Below, piece after piece: positions 52,554 through 62,551 of a DNA stretch of 64,000 nucleotides (the stretch's first letter is position 1; each line of letters opens with the position of its first letter). Under the pieces are notes generated by a model. That model searched no databases. It was not told the DNA's origin and was given only the letters and a program-made list of their open reading frames with translations. Origin of the DNA: an uncultured bacterium (GTDB lineage Bacteria > Bacteroidota > Bacteroidia > Bacteroidales > UBA932); NCBI GenBank assembly GCA_949300025.1, contig CASGCS010000005.1:1-64000 (forward strand), written 5' to 3'. A program made the position numbers and the translations under genes.

Positions 52554-52601
52554 GAATGTCAGCGTTCTACTCCATTAAGAAACTTTTTCTGCTGAACATT
52601 C
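52554..52601 (-). promoter_or_regulatory. Hairpin in the rpmI-rplT gap, possible L20 autoregulatory site
   Basis: On the minus strand GAATGTTCAGC (52591-52601) can pair with GCTGACATTC (52554-52563), ten pairs with one bulged base, around a 27-base loop. It ends 15 bases before the rplT ATG. L20 is known to bind leader RNA in other bacteria; that it does so here is inference. Confidence 0.45.
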
Positions 52602-52615
52602 GGTTAACGAATAAT

Positions 52616-52810
52616 TTAAGCTAAAATGAGAGATTTTACCCTCTTCTCGTCTACTTTGGCTATAAGGCCGGTCTGAGTGAGGTTTCTCTTCTGTTTCTTT
52701 GTTTTCTTGGTCAAAATGTGACTCTTGAAAGCGTGCTTTCTCTTGATTCTTCCCGATCCGGTAAGCTCGAAACGCTTTTTGGCACCGGAGTTGGTCTTTA
52801 ATTTTGGCAT
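52616..52810 (-). CDS. rpmI: Ribosomal protein L35
   Basis: 64 residues, [31 protein letters not shown]... with the family [10 protein letters not shown] start and [10 protein letters not shown] basic stretch. Standard place between infC and rplT. Confidence 0.97.
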   Translation of the reverse strand: MPKLKTNSGAKKRFELTGSGRIKRKHAFKSHILTKKTKKQKRNLTQTGLIAKVDEKRVKSLILA

Positions 52811-52839
52811 TGCTTAAAATTTTTATGGTTAATTAAAAG

Positions 52840-53460
52840 TTATTTCTTTTTAACAGGAGCAATCATCATAATCATTCTCTTGCCCTCCAGACGCGGCATC
52901 TGCTCCGCCTTTCCATACTCTTCAAGTTCTACCGCAAACCTGAGCAGCAACTGCTCGCCCTGCTCCGAGAAGAGAATCGAACGGCCCTTGAAAAAGACAT
53001 AGGCCTTTACCTTGGCGCCGTCGGAGAGGAAACTCTTGGCATGCTTGAGCTTGAACTGGAAGTCATGCTCGTCTGTCTGGGGACCGAAACGGATCTCCTT
53101 GATCACGACCTTGCTTGCATTGGCCTTCATCTCCTTTGCCTTCTTCTTCTGCTGGTACAGGAATTTCTGATAGTCGATAATCTTGCATACCGGCGGATTT
53201 GCACTCGGAGATATTTCAACCAAGTCCAACTCTTGATCTACAGCCATCTGGAGTGCCTCCTTCAAAGGATACACCCCTTGCTCGGGAACATTATCCCCCA
53301 CAACCCTTACTTGCGGTGCCTTAATCTCTTCATTGATTCTAAGGCCATCATCTTTTTTGCGTTGAACATTATTTGTTCTGTTATCCCTGGCGTCCGCTGC
53401 CGATGATATATTGTTTTTCTTTACAAAGCCGCCCGGACGGGGTTTAAAAGGTGTTGCGAT
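52840..53460 (-). CDS. infC: Translation initiation factor IF-3, ATC start codon
   Basis: 206 residues in the proposed reading. The usual family body contains [66 protein letters not shown] and the C-domain [16 protein letters not shown]. No in-frame ATG precedes RINEEI. A full Shine-Dalgarno AGGAGG at 53468-53473 lies seven bases before an in-frame ATC (53458-53460), giving the start [18 protein letters not shown]-3 genes are known for rare start codons (AUU in E. coli) that let IF-3 repress itself; ATC here fits that. A GTG at 53301 would lose the conserved N-domain. 19 bases after thrS. Confidence 0.9.
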   Translation of the reverse strand: MATPFKPRPGGFVKKNNISSAADARDNRTNNVQRKKDDGLRINEEIKAPQVRVVGDNVPEQGVYPLKEALQMAVDQELDLVEISPSANPPVCKIIDYQKFLYQQKKKAKEMKANASKVVIKEIRFGPQTDEHDFQFKLKHAKSFLSDGAKVKAYVFFKGRSILFSEQGEQLLLRFAVELEEYGKAEQMPRLEGKRMIMMIAPVKKK

Positions 53461-53467
53461 AAAAATT

Positions 53468-53473
53468 CCTCCT
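53468..53473 (-). promoter_or_regulatory. Strong Shine-Dalgarno AGGAGG of infC
   Basis: Full AGGAGG with a seven-base spacer to the ATC codon. Most genes in this window have no Shine-Dalgarno, so this one is exceptional and decides the infC start. Confidence 0.7.
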
Positions 53474-53479
53474 ATTATA

Positions 53480-55420
53480 TTAGTTATTACTCAGTTGTTT
53501 CTCTATCTCGGCCCTAATGTGGTCTGCAAACGCATCCGGCTGCATCACACCCAGATCTTCGCCTCCCTGCTTTCTGACCGAAACGGCATTCTGCTCCATT
53601 TCCTTCTCACCTACAATAAGTTGATAGGGCATCCTCTTCAACTCGTTTTCACGGATTCTCTTGCCGATTGTCTCGTTACGGTCGTCAACAGAGGCGCGAA
53701 TATCGCAATTATCCAACAATTTGCAAACTTTTTTTGCATAATCGTTGAATTTTTCGCTTACCGGGAGAACCACAACCTGGTCGGGAGCGAGCCAGAGAGG
53801 AAGTCTGCCTCCGGTATGTTCCAGCAAGACCGCAACGAAACGCTCCATTGAACCGAAAGGCGCCCTGTGAATCATTATCGGCCTGTATTTTTTATCATCG
53901 GCTCCGGTGTACTCCAAATCGAATCTTTCAGGCAGATTATAATCTACCTGTATTGTACCCAGCTGCCACTTTCTGCCGATTGCATCCTTGACCATGAAAT
54001 CGAGTTTGGGGCCATAGAAGGCTGCCTCGCCATACTCCACCACTGTCTTGAGCCCCTTCTCCCTTGACGCCTCGATAATTGCCTGCTCTGCCTTTTCCCA
54101 GTTTTCGTCGGAGCCTATATATTTCTCGCGGTTGTTTGGGTCGCGAAGCGAAATCTGTGCAGTATACTGGTCAAAATTCAGAGTCTTGAAGATATAGAGC
54201 ACTATGTCTATCACCTTGCAGAACTCATCCTTGAGCTGGTCGGGGCGTACGAAAAGGTGTGCATCGTCCTGCGTAAAGCCCCTGACTCTTGTAAGACCGT
54301 GGAGTTCGCCGCTCTGCTCGTACCTGTAAACCGTACCGAACTCCGCAAAACGGAGAGGAAGGTCTTTATACGAACGGGGTTTCGACTTGTATATCTCGCA
54401 ATGGTGGGGGCAGTTCATGGGTTTGAGCAAAAACTCCTCCCCCTCCTGCGGTGTTTTGATGGGGCGGAAAGAATCCGCACCGTATTTTGCATAGTGGCCC
54501 GATGTCACATAAAGCTCTTTCTGCCCTATATGCGGTGTGATGACAGGCAGATATCCGTACTTTTTCTGTACGCTCTTCAGGAAATTCTCCAGTTTCTCGC
54601 GCAGGACTGCACCGCGCGGCAACCAGAGCGGAAGCCCCTGCCCCACTCTCTGGGAGAAGGTAAAGAGTTCCAGTTCCTTCCCCAATTTTCTATGGTCGCG
54701 CTTCTTTGCCTCCTCCAGCATCTGGAGATACTCGTCGAGCAACTTCTTCTGCGGGAAGGTCACGCCGTATATGCGGGTGAGCATCTTGTTGTGTTCGTTG
54801 CCTCTCCAGTACGCACCGGCAATAGAGGTAAGTTTGACCGCCTTTATCAACGACGTATCCACAAGATGGGGCCCGCGGCACAAATCTGTAAAATTGCCGT
54901 TGGTATAGAAGGTTATGGTACCGTCTTCCAGTTCTCCGATAAGTTCGCACTTGTACTCGTCGCCCTTTTCGGTATATGTCGCCATTGCCTGTGCCTTTGA
55001 AACCTCTTTTCTTACAAAGTGTTCCTTCCGGCGGGCAAGTTCCAGCATCTTGTCCTCTATTTTCTTGAGATCCGCCTCCGTGAGAGTTCTGTCACCAAGA
55101 TCCACGTCATAATAGAAACCGGTCTCTATCGCCGGCCCTATTCCGAACTTCACACCGGGATAGAGTGCTTCCAGTGCCTCTGCCATAAGATGCGATGAAG
55201 AGTGCCAGAAAGTCTTCTTCCCCTCCTGGTCATCCCATTTCAGCAATCTGACAGACGCATCCGCCTCTATGGGCTTCTGCAAATCGTAAACCTCACCGGA
55301 AACCTCCGCAACCAGAACTTCGGCTGCAAGCCTCGGGCTCAAATCCCTCGCAATCTCGATAGCGGTAATTCCCTTTTCATACTGACGGACACTGCCGTCG
55401 GGAAATGTAATATTTATCAT
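53480..55420 (-). CDS. thrS: Threonine--tRNA ligase
   Basis: 646 residues from ATG 55420 ([20 protein letters not shown], the TGS domain). The frame opens 25 codons earlier, but that stretch overlaps the promoter. Editing domain with [20 protein letters not shown] and [16 protein letters not shown]; class II core with [48 protein letters not shown] and [15 protein letters not shown]; anticodon domain at the end ([17 protein letters not shown]). Zinc ligands C and H are in MNCPHHCEI. First gene of thrS-infC-rpmI-rplT-lepB. Confidence 0.97.
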   Translation of the reverse strand: MINITFPDGSVRQYEKGITAIEIARDLSPRLAAEVLVAEVSGEVYDLQKPIEADASVRLLKWDDQEGKKTFWHSSSHLMAEALEALYPGVKFGIGPAIETGFYYDVDLGDRTLTEADLKKIEDKMLELARRKEHFVRKEVSKAQAMATYTEKGDEYKCELIGELEDGTITFYTNGNFTDLCRGPHLVDTSLIKAVKLTSIAGAYWRGNEHNKMLTRIYGVTFPQKKLLDEYLQMLEEAKKRDHRKLGKELELFTFSQRVGQGLPLWLPRGAVLREKLENFLKSVQKKYGYLPVITPHIGQKELYVTSGHYAKYGADSFRPIKTPQEGEEFLLKPMNCPHHCEIYKSKPRSYKDLPLRFAEFGTVYRYEQSGELHGLTRVRGFTQDDAHLFVRPDQLKDEFCKVIDIVLYIFKTLNFDQYTAQISLRDPNNREKYIGSDENWEKAEQAIIEASREKGLKTVVEYGEAAFYGPKLDFMVKDAIGRKWQLGTIQVDYNLPERFDLEYTGADDKKYRPIMIHRAPFGSMERFVAVLLEHTGGRLPLWLAPDQVVVLPVSEKFNDYAKKVCKLLDNCDIRASVDDRNETIGKRIRENELKRMPYQLIVGEKEMEQNAVSVRKQGGEDLGVMQPDAFADHIRAEIEKQLSNN

Positions 55421-55459
55421 ATACTCAGTATAATAATATAATGCATAGTTGAAACCGTG

Positions 55460-55487
55460 CAAAGGTACAAATTTTTGCGTATCTTTG
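55460..55487. promoter_or_regulatory. Divergent -7 boxes: TACCTTTG (thrS) and TATCTTTG (DUF4199)
   Basis: TACCTTTG reads minus at 55460-55467, 39 bases before the thrS ATG. TATCTTTG reads plus at 55480-55487, 16 bases before the ATG at 55504. The two boxes face away from each other with only 12 bases between, so each -33 region lies over the other promoter. Confidence 0.55.
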
Positions 55488-55503
55488 TGTGACAATTAAC
55501 TCA

Positions 55504-56037
55504 ATGAAGATGGAAAATATCAACAAATGGAAATCGGCTGCCACAGACGGGCTTATACTTTCTGCAATAACGATAGTCTACCTTTTGGTGACAAACCTGC
55601 TGCCGGCCGGCGCAAAATGGAGCAGTTTTGTTACGATTCCCCTGTGGATTGCCAAGTTCGGAGGATGCATCTGGCTTCTATACTGGCTGATGAGGCTCTA
55701 CTCCATGAAATTCGAAACCATTACATATAAAAGTTCATTCGCATACGGCACACTGGTCTCCCTTTTTTCAGCCATAGTGTGCTCATGCTGGCAGTATTTC
55801 AGCATGACGGTGCTCTTTTCCAAAAGCACAGACAGCATGATGGCGCAAGTCATCTCCGCAATGAGTTCCCAATATACAGAGGAGCAGATGGAGGCGATAA
55901 TGCCTGTGCTTGACAACCTCCCGCAGATAAGTCTTTTTGCCAACCTCGTTTACTTTACGCTGTTCGGCCTCATAGTCTCTGCCATCACGGCCAACTATAC
56001 AAAAAAAGTGAATCCCTTTAACGACTTAACACGATAG
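55504..56037 (+). CDS. DUF4199 membrane protein
   Basis: 177 residues from ATG 55504 (a second ATG is two codons later; an upstream GTG lies too near the -7 box). Four membrane helices: GLILSAITIVYLLVTNLL, IPLWIAKFGGCIWLLYWLM, YGTLVSLFSAIVCSCWQYF and ISLFANLVYFTLFGLIVSAITA. The ITYKSSFAYGTLVSLFSA segment and the amphipathic ...EEQMEAIMPVLDN part match DUF4199 of Bacteroidota. Function unknown. It comes directly before a glycosyltransferase (five bases), a pairing common in the phylum. Confidence 0.85.
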   Translation: MKMENINKWKSAATDGLILSAITIVYLLVTNLLPAGAKWSSFVTIPLWIAKFGGCIWLLYWLMRLYSMKFETITYKSSFAYGTLVSLFSAIVCSCWQYFSMTVLFSKSTDSMMAQVISAMSSQYTEEQMEAIMPVLDNLPQISLFANLVYFTLFGLIVSAITANYTKKVNPFNDLTR

Positions 56038-56042
56038 AGCAG

Positions 56043-56993
56043 ATGGAACTGTCGGTAGTAATTGCACTTTATAACGAAAGGGAATCTCTCAGGGAACTTG
56101 TGGAGGGGATAACCGCCGTTGCAGGAAAGATGGGCATCGAATATGAGATAATAATGGTAAACGACGGCAGTACAGACGGTTCTTGGGGTCTCATAAAGGA
56201 GATGGCGCAAACCGACAAGCATATAAGAGGCATCAGTTTCCGCAGGAACTACGGAAAATCGCCGGCGCTTCACTGCGGATTTGCAGCCACAAGGGGAGAT
56301 GTGGTGATAACCATGGATGCAGACCTGCAGGATGACCCGAACGAAATTCCCGCCCTCTACGACATGATTGCAAAAGAGGGCTACGACCTTGTGAGCGGAT
56401 GGAAAAAGAAGAGGTATGACAACAAACTCTCCAAAAACCTTCCGTCGAAACTCTACAATGCCACAGCCCGCAAGGTTACCGGAATCAGGCTGCATGACAT
56501 GAACTGCGGGCTAAAAGCCTATAAGTCGGAAGTTGTGAAAAACATAGAACTTTATGCCGACATGCACAGGTATATCCCCTATCTTGCCAAAGACGCCGGG
56601 TTCACCAACATTACCGAAAAGGTGGTGCAGCACCACCCGCGCAAATACGGTAAAAGCAAGTTCGGCATGAGCCGTTTCATAAACGGTTTTCTCGACCTGA
56701 TGACACTCTGGTTCCTTACCCGCTTCGGGAAGAGGCCTATGCACCTTTTCGGGCTCATGGGCACCTTCACCTTCATTGCAGGAGCTATAATTTCCATCTG
56801 GCTTATCATAGACAAGGTTGCCACACAGGCCAAGGGGCTTAAATTCAGGCCTGTTACAGACCAGCCGCTCTTTTATCTGGCAATAGCGGCCCTCATTATA
56901 GGCACTCTGCTTTTCCTTACCGGATTCGTGGCTGAAATGATAAACAGAAACAGTTCGGAGCGAAACAAATATAACATAAACGACGTGCTGTAA
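56043..56993 (+). CDS. Glycosyltransferase family 2 (dolichol-phosphate mannosyltransferase-like)
   Basis: 316 residues. GT-A domain: LSVVIALYNERESL, YEIIMVNDGSTDGSW, VVITMDADLQDDPNEIP (DxD motif), and DMNCGLKAYKSEVVKNI with HRYIPYLA. Two C-terminal membrane helices (FGLMGTFTFIAGAIISIWLII and PLFYLAIAALIIGTLLFLTGFVAEM). This layout is that of polyprenyl-phosphate glycosyltransferases (GtrB/DPM1-like), which load a sugar onto a lipid carrier. Sugar not determined. Confidence 0.9.
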   Translation: MELSVVIALYNERESLRELVEGITAVAGKMGIEYEIIMVNDGSTDGSWGLIKEMAQTDKHIRGISFRRNYGKSPALHCGFAATRGDVVITMDADLQDDPNEIPALYDMIAKEGYDLVSGWKKKRYDNKLSKNLPSKLYNATARKVTGIRLHDMNCGLKAYKSEVVKNIELYADMHRYIPYLAKDAGFTNITEKVVQHHPRKYGKSKFGMSRFINGFLDLMTLWFLTRFGKRPMHLFGLMGTFTFIAGAIISIWLIIDKVATQAKGLKFRPVTDQPLFYLAIAALIIGTLLFLTGFVAEMINRNSSERNKYNINDVL

Positions 56994-56998
56994 CGGGA

Positions 56999-57045
56999 GG
57001 TATCCGCTTGCCCCGTTCACCCCATGATGCAAGGATTCCGATACC
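56999..57045 (+). other. Nested hairpin after the glycosyltransferase
   Basis: GGTATC (56999-57004) pairs with GATACC (57040-57045), and within it CTTGC pairs with GCAAG. No T-run follows, so it is not a standard terminator. It lies in the 116-base gap between two convergent genes. Confidence 0.35.
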
Positions 57046-57109
57046 GGGCAGTTTTCCGCTCCCCTTCATTCAGATAACCGAATTCTACAGAAAGATTGCA
57101 GAAATGTGA

Positions 57110-57499
57110 TTACTCCTCCAGCAACTTGTTGTAGTATCCGTTATAGAACTCTTCGTTTATCATCTCGCACGTTCCGTTGAACTGTGCACCGGCCTCGATA
57201 TGCAGTTGGGATGTCTTTATGTTGCCCTTCATGTTTGAAACAGACTTGAACTCCAGTTTCTCCTTTACGCAAATATCGCCTTCTATCGTTCCCCACACGT
57301 CTGCATTTGTGCAAACTACCGTTCCGCTGATCCGTGCCTTTTCGCCAAGCACCAGTTTGCCTTCGAGAAGGATGGTGCCTTCCAAAGCACCGTCGACCCT
57401 CAAATCAGATTTTGAAATGACTGTTCCCTTAAACAGCGCGCCTGAAGAGATTCTGGTAATCTCGTTTATATAGCCGCTCTCTTCACTTTTTTTTGCCAT
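57110..57499 (-). CDS. Bactofilin (polymer-forming cytoskeletal protein)
   Basis: 129 residues. A right-handed beta-helix of short repeats: ISSGALFKGTVISKSDLRVDGALEGTI, LEGKLVLGEKARISGTVVC, DVWGTIEGDICVKEKLEFKS, GNIKTSQLHIEAGAQFNGTCEM, the bactofilin (DUF583) fold. Flanked by short polar ends. Bactofilins polymerise without nucleotide and place cell-wall enzymes. Follows lpdA by 17 bases, last gene of secA-lpdA-bactofilin. Confidence 0.9.
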   Translation of the reverse strand: MAKKSEESGYINEITRISSGALFKGTVISKSDLRVDGALEGTILLEGKLVLGEKARISGTVVCTNADVWGTIEGDICVKEKLEFKSVSNMKGNIKTSQLHIEAGAQFNGTCEMINEEFYNGYYNKLLEE

Positions 57500-57516
57500 G
57501 TCTCTGCTATTTTATA

Positions 57517-58938
57517 TCAAAGATGAATACATTCTCCACAAATAACCTCCGCAGCCCCCATTATGGCCTCGCTCATGGTAGGATGCGGGTGGATTGTCTT
57601 TACAATATCCCTTACCCCGGCCCCCAATTTTTTAGCCAGAACTATGCCCGATATCATTTCGGTCACGTTCGCTCCCACAAGATGGGCTCCAAGCAATTTT
57701 CCGCTGGCGGAATCTGATATAAGCTTTACAAAACCGTCGCGCTCCCCCGATGCGGTGGCCTTTCCCGAAGCCGTAAAGGGGAATTTGCCGACTTTATAAT
57801 CCAGCCCCGCCTCTTTTGCCTGCTGCTCGGTAAGCCCTACCGAAGCCGCTTCAGGAGAGGTGTAGACCGCACTCGGCAGATTCGAGTAGTCCAGAGGCTC
57901 CACTTGAAGTCCTGCGATTTTCTCCACTGCCGTCACTGCCTCTGCAGAGGCTGCATGCGCCAGCGCGGGAGTGGCTATTATATCGCCTATCGCGTAGATA
58001 CCCTCTATTTTTGTCCTGTAATATTCGTCTACAGGCACCTTGCCCTTGACCAGTTCAATGCCCAGATTCTCCAATCCAAGATTTTCGGTATTGGGTACAA
58101 CCCCCACGGCGGAAAGAACCTGTCCGGCCTCTATGACCTCCTCTCCCTTCCTGGTCTTGACTCTAACCCTACAGCCATCCTGACTCTTCTCCACCCGGGT
58201 CACCGCAGCCGACACCAGCACTTTCATGCCGGCCTTTCTGAAACTGCGGCTAAGTTGCGCCGATACATCGGCATCTTCCAGAGGCAGGATTCTGTCAAGA
58301 TACTCTATGAGCGTTACCTTGACTCCCATGGAGTTATAAAAGAAAGCCATCTCGCAGCCTATTGCTCCGGAGCCTATCACCACCATGCTCTCAGGCAGTC
58401 TCTTTGGAACAAGCGCCTCCCTGTATGAGATTATCCGCTCGCCGTCTATCGGTGCAAAGGGCAGCGAGCCTGCCCTTGAACCTGTCGCAAGGATAATATG
58501 GTCAGCCTCTATTTCAATATTTTCTCCAGACTGCAAAACGACCTCCAGCAGGCCTTTGGCCTTTACCGAAGCATCTCCCTTCACTAGAGTTATCCTGTTT
58601 TTTTTGAAGAGATATTCTATGCCTTTGCTCATGGCCGCCGCAACGTTTCTCTCACGCTCAACTATTTTCTCTATCTGCGGTACCGGAACAATCTTTACAC
58701 TCTCCCCTGAAGAGGCATCGCACAACGCCAGTCCGTAGTCTGAAAGGTGAGAGAGACAGTTATAGACCTGTGCGCTCTTCAACAGGGCCTTTGTAGGTAT
58801 GCATCCCCAGTTGAGGCACACGCCTCCCAGTTCAGCCCTTTCCACTACAACTGTTTTGAATCCGAGCTGGGCAGCACGTATCGCAGCCACATAACCGCCG
58901 GGACCGGCGCCGACTACGGCAACATCGAATCTCTCCAT
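57517..58938 (-). CDS. lpdA: Dihydrolipoyl dehydrogenase
   Basis: E3 component of 2-oxoacid dehydrogenase or glycine cleavage complexes. 473 residues: FAD motif VGAGPGGYVAAIRAAQLG, redox disulfide GGVCLNWGCIPTKALL, NAD motif IGSGAIGCEMAFFY, GDIIATPALAHAASAEA and the C-terminal catalytic His-Glu pair in TIHPHPTMSEAIMGA. No E1 or E2 gene is nearby. Five bases separate it from secA upstream. Confidence 0.96.
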   Translation of the reverse strand: MERFDVAVVGAGPGGYVAAIRAAQLGFKTVVVERAELGGVCLNWGCIPTKALLKSAQVYNCLSHLSDYGLALCDASSGESVKIVPVPQIEKIVERERNVAAAMSKGIEYLFKKNRITLVKGDASVKAKGLLEVVLQSGENIEIEADHIILATGSRAGSLPFAPIDGERIISYREALVPKRLPESMVVIGSGAIGCEMAFFYNSMGVKVTLIEYLDRILPLEDADVSAQLSRSFRKAGMKVLVSAAVTRVEKSQDGCRVRVKTRKGEEVIEAGQVLSAVGVVPNTENLGLENLGIELVKGKVPVDEYYRTKIEGIYAIGDIIATPALAHAASAEAVTAVEKIAGLQVEPLDYSNLPSAVYTSPEAASVGLTEQQAKEAGLDYKVGKFPFTASGKATASGERDGFVKLISDSASGKLLGAHLVGANVTEMISGIVLAKKLGAGVRDIVKTIHPHPTMSEAIMGAAEVICGECIHL

Positions 58939-58943
58939 ATCTG

Positions 58944-61900
58944 CTAAAGGTCTTTACCGTGACAATTCTTGTACTTCTTTCCGCTTCCGCAGGGACAAGG
59001 GTCGTTTCTCCCGACCTTCTTTTCCACTCTCACCGGAGCGTTCGACTTGGGCTCGCCCGCATTGGTGGCCAGGTCGCTGCGGCCGGTACGCATCCGGCTC
59101 ATGTCGGTACGGCGCCTCTCGGCCTGCTCCTTTATGGGTTCGCTGCCATTCTGCCTCATCGGCAGCTGTGCCCTGACCATAAAGGCTATGACATCTTTGC
59201 TTATCTTCTCAAGAACAGACTTGAAGAGATTGAAACTTTCAAACTTGTAGATAAGCAGGGGATCTTTCTGCTCGTATGTGGCATTCTGCACAGACTGCTT
59301 CAGGTCATCCATCTCACGAAGATGCTCTTTCCACTGCTCGTCTATCATTGTAAGCGTAACCGATTTGGCTACCGCCCTGTTTATCTCCTTGCCCTGGCTC
59401 TCGTATGCCTTCTTAAGATTCACTATCAGGTTTATTCCCTTTACGCCATCTATAATGGGGAATGCGATATTCTGATACCTTGCGCTCTGTGTCTCGTATA
59501 TCTGTCTTATGAGCGGCAGGGCCTGAGAGATGATTGCCTCTCCCCTGCGGGCGATAAGAGCCTTTATCTCATCTTCGAGCCTTGATGCAAGTTCTGCCTT
59601 GGAGAGGTTCCTGAAAGCAGCCTCGTCTGCAAGAGGTGCCATCGTAAGCTGCCTCATCAACTCATAAGAGAATGAGACATAGTCGTTGCCGTAATTCTCC
59701 ACGAAACTCTCCGCAAAATCGGCAATCATGTTCTTCATGTCTACGTCTATCCTCTCGCCGTAGAGGGCATTTCTTCTTCTGCTGTAGATTACCTCGCGCT
59801 GCGAGTTCATGACGTCGTCGTACTCGAGAAGCCTTTTTCTTATACCGAAGTTGTTCTCCTCCACCTTACGCTGCGCCCTTTCCACCGCACTGGAAAGCAT
59901 GTGGTGCTGGATGGCTTCGCCCTCCTTCATGCCGCCCATCCTGTCTACCACCTTTGCAATCCTGTCTGCACCGAACAGACGCATCAGGTCGTCTTCAAGA
60001 GAGATATAGAACGTAGATGAACCGGGGTCACCCTGACGGCCGGCACGTCCGCGCAACTGACGGTCTACACGGCGGCTGTCATGCCTTGCCGTACCTATGA
60101 TTGCAAGTCCGCCTGCCTCCTTCACACCTTCTCCCAGCTTTATGTCGGTACCACGGCCGGCCATGTTGGTTGCAATCGTGACCGCACCTGCTCTTCCGGC
60201 TTCGGCCACAATTTCAGCCTCCTTTGCATGCTGCTTGGCATTCAGCACATTGTGCTTTATACCGCGCAACTTCAACATTCTGCTGAGCAGTTCCGAAATT
60301 TCAACCGAGGTCGTACCCACAAGCACCGGCCTGCCCGCATTCCTCAACGCAACTATCTCCTCTATGACAGCATTGTACTTCTCTTTCTTTGTACGGTATA
60401 TAAGGTCGTCGTTGTCAATTCTTATAACAGGTTTGTTAGTGGGGATTGTCACCACATCCAGCTTGTATATCGTCCAGAACTCGCCCGCCTCGGTTATAGC
60501 AGTACCTGTCATGCCGGCAAGTTTGTGATACATTCTGAAATAATTTTGCAGGGTGATGGTTGCAAAGGTCTGGGTCGCCGCCTCGACCTTCACGTTCTCC
60601 TTGGCCTCGATTGCCTGATGCAGGCCATCGGAATATCTTCTTCCTTCGAGAATACGTCCGGTCTGCTCGTCTACTATCTTGATTTTATTGTCGATGGTCA
60701 CATATTCCACATCCTTTTCAAACATGGTGTAGGCCTTGAGCAACTGATTGACAGTATGGACTCTTTCAGCCTTGAGCGCATATTCAGAGAGCAGTTCGTC
60801 TTTCCTGCGCTGCTTTTCCTCCGGAGCCAGATCTGATTTCTCCAGTTCCGATATTTCGCTGCCCACATCGGGCAGTATGAAGAACTTGCTGTCGCTCAAA
60901 TTCCTGGCAAGCTGCTCGTGCCCCTTGTCTGTAAGTTCCACGCTCTTCTGCTTCTCATCTATTACAAAATAGAGGTCGTCTGTCACCACATGCATGTGTT
61001 TGTTGTTGTCCTGCATGTAGAAGTTTTCGGTATCCTGCAGCAACTGCTTCATACCGGGTTCGCTCAGGAATTTTATAAGCGGGTTATAGCGTGGAAGCCC
61101 CTTGTGGGCCCTGAGAAGGATTTTTCCGCCCTCTTTTGTATCTCCTGCGGCTATAAGCGATTTTGCCTCGTTCAAGAGTCTTGTCACGTCGGAACGCTGC
61201 AGGTTGTAAAGTTTCTCTATGTAGGGCTTGTACTCGGCAAACTGCTGGTCGTCTCCCTTGGGCACCGGGCCCGAAATTATAAGAGGCGTCCTTGCATCGT
61301 CTATCAGGACAGAGTCCACCTCGTCGACAATAGCATAATGGTGCTTTTTCTGCACAAGGTCCTCTATGTCTATGGCCATGTTATCTCTCAGATAGTCGAA
61401 ACCGAACTCGTTGTTCGTTCCAAAGGTAATGTCCGCCCTGTAGGCAGCCTTCCTTGCATCGGAGTTGGGCTGGTGCTTGTCTATGCAGTCTACCTTAAGG
61501 CCGTGGAACTGGTAGAGAGGGCCCATCCACTCAGAGTCACGTTTAGAAAGGTAATCGTTGACAGTAACCACATGCACACCTTTGCCTGCAAGCGCATTGA
61601 GAAATACAGGCAGGGTTGCGACAAGGGTTTTACCCTCACCGGTAGCCATTTCCGCAATTTTTCCCTGATGCAGCACGATACCGCCTATAAGCTGTACGTC
61701 ATAGTGGACCATGTCCCATGTGATTCTGTTCCCGCCGGCCATCCAGCTGTTCTTCCACACCGCCTTGTCTCCGACTATCTCCACAAAATCGTGCAATGCA
61801 GCCAGTTCACGGTCGTAATCGGTTGCTGTAACTGTTATCGTGGGATTCTCCTTGAATCTGCGCGCCGTGGATTTCATGACCGCAAACGCATCGGGAAGAA

Positions 61901-62222
61901 CCTGCATGAGCACCTCCTCTATTCTGGAGTCTATCTTCTTGGTCAGCTTGTCAACCTCGGTGGCAAGCCTCTCCTTTTCATCCGGAGAGATTTCCAGATC
62001 TTCGAGTTTGCCGCGCAGCTCCTTTTTCCGGGCCTGGTCTTCGGCAATGTAATCGCCTATCACTCCCTTTATGCGGGCGCTTTCGGCCCTCAACTGATCG
62101 TCGGAGAGTGCATCTATTTTCTTATATGACTCTAAAATCTTGTCAAGTATAGGTTTAAGTTCTTTTAGATCTCTGTCGGCCTTTGAACCGAACATTTTTT
62201 TTATCAGACTTGAAAACGACAT
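58944..62222 (-). CDS. secA: Preprotein translocase ATPase SecA
   Basis: 1092 residues, longer than E. coli SecA, as usual in the phylum. DEAD motor: [18 protein letters not shown] (Walker A), [20 protein letters not shown] (DEAD-like box), [14 protein letters not shown] and [30 protein letters not shown] (motor 2). An extra segment of about 90 residues lies between the motors' substrate-binding region. The C-terminus is the zinc-binding SEC-C motif [17 protein letters not shown]. Its -7 box lies 45 bases upstream. Confidence 0.98.
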   Translation of the reverse strand: MSFSSLIKKMFGSKADRDLKELKPILDKILESYKKIDALSDDQLRAESARIKGVIGDYIAEDQARKKELRGKLEDLEISPDEKERLATEVDKLTKKIDSRIEEVLMQVLPDAFAVMKSTARRFKENPTITVTATDYDRELAALHDFVEIVGDKAVWKNSWMAGGNRITWDMVHYDVQLIGGIVLHQGKIAEMATGEGKTLVATLPVFLNALAGKGVHVVTVNDYLSKRDSEWMGPLYQFHGLKVDCIDKHQPNSDARKAAYRADITFGTNNEFGFDYLRDNMAIDIEDLVQKKHHYAIVDEVDSVLIDDARTPLIISGPVPKGDDQQFAEYKPYIEKLYNLQRSDVTRLLNEAKSLIAAGDTKEGGKILLRAHKGLPRYNPLIKFLSEPGMKQLLQDTENFYMQDNNKHMHVVTDDLYFVIDEKQKSVELTDKGHEQLARNLSDSKFFILPDVGSEISELEKSDLAPEEKQRRKDELLSEYALKAERVHTVNQLLKAYTMFEKDVEYVTIDNKIKIVDEQTGRILEGRRYSDGLHQAIEAKENVKVEAATQTFATITLQNYFRMYHKLAGMTGTAITEAGEFWTIYKLDVVTIPTNKPVIRIDNDDLIYRTKKEKYNAVIEEIVALRNAGRPVLVGTTSVEISELLSRMLKLRGIKHNVLNAKQHAKEAEIVAEAGRAGAVTIATNMAGRGTDIKLGEGVKEAGGLAIIGTARHDSRRVDRQLRGRAGRQGDPGSSTFYISLEDDLMRLFGADRIAKVVDRMGGMKEGEAIQHHMLSSAVERAQRKVEENNFGIRKRLLEYDDVMNSQREVIYSRRRNALYGERIDVDMKNMIADFAESFVENYGNDYVSFSYELMRQLTMAPLADEAAFRNLSKAELASRLEDEIKALIARRGEAIISQALPLIRQIYETQSARYQNIAFPIIDGVKGINLIVNLKKAYESQGKEINRAVAKSVTLTMIDEQWKEHLREMDDLKQSVQNATYEQKDPLLIYKFESFNLFKSVLEKISKDVIAFMVRAQLPMRQNGSEPIKEQAERRRTDMSRMRTGRSDLATNAGEPKSNAPVRVEKKVGRNDPCPCGSGKKYKNCHGKDL

Positions 62223-62267
62223 CTTCTAGACTTTTCTATGTTTACACTTATAATTTTCTACAATCTG

Positions 62268-62275
62268 CAAAGATA
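62268..62275 (-). promoter_or_regulatory. -7 box TATCTTTG for secA
   Basis: Perfect TAnnTTTG on the minus strand, 45 bases before the secA ATG, directly after the ferredoxin terminator. Confidence 0.5.
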
Positions 62276-62290
62276 GTCATTATTGAAAAT

Positions 62291-62329
62291 AAAAAAGGGG
62301 ACAACCGACTAAAAATCGGCTATCCCCTT
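62291..62329 (-). terminator. Rho-independent terminator after the ferredoxin gene
   Basis: Stem AAGGGGA/TCCCCTT (62295-62301 with 62323-62329) with an inner CCGA/TCGG stem; on the minus strand a T-rich tail follows. It separates the ferredoxin from secA. Confidence 0.88.
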
Positions 62330-62348
62330 AAAATCTTCAATCCTTGCA

Positions 62349-62516
62349 TTAAGCCTGCACTATAGCACCTACAGGACAAGCGTCTGCGCATGTACCGCAG
62401 TCTGTGCACATGTTGGGATCTATCTTATAGATATCGCCTGCAGAAATAGCACCTACAGGGCATTCACCTGCGCAAGTTCCGCATGCTGCGCAATCTTCAG
62501 TAATTTTGTAAGCCAT
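62349..62516 (-). CDS. 2[4Fe-4S] ferredoxin
   Basis: 55 residues from ATG 62516; the frame extends 22 codons upstream into the promoter, which is not credible. Two cluster motifs: C9-x2-C12-x2-C15-x3-C19-P and C37-x2-C40-x2-C43-x3-C47-P. Clostridial-type electron carrier of the cytosol, probably for anaerobic enzymes such as pyruvate:ferredoxin oxidoreductase. Single gene with its own promoter and terminator, directly after the M16 peptidase gene. Confidence 0.96.
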   Translation of the reverse strand: MAYKITEDCAACGTCAGECPVGAISAGDIYKIDPNMCTDCGTCADACPVGAIVQA

Positions 62517-62551
62517 AATTTTTATGTTTATTGTTATTGTTAAAAAACATG

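Noticed and set aside
60918..62129. A 403-codon frame antisense to secA
   Set aside because: Mirror of conserved secA sequence, no signal, no promoter and no family features.
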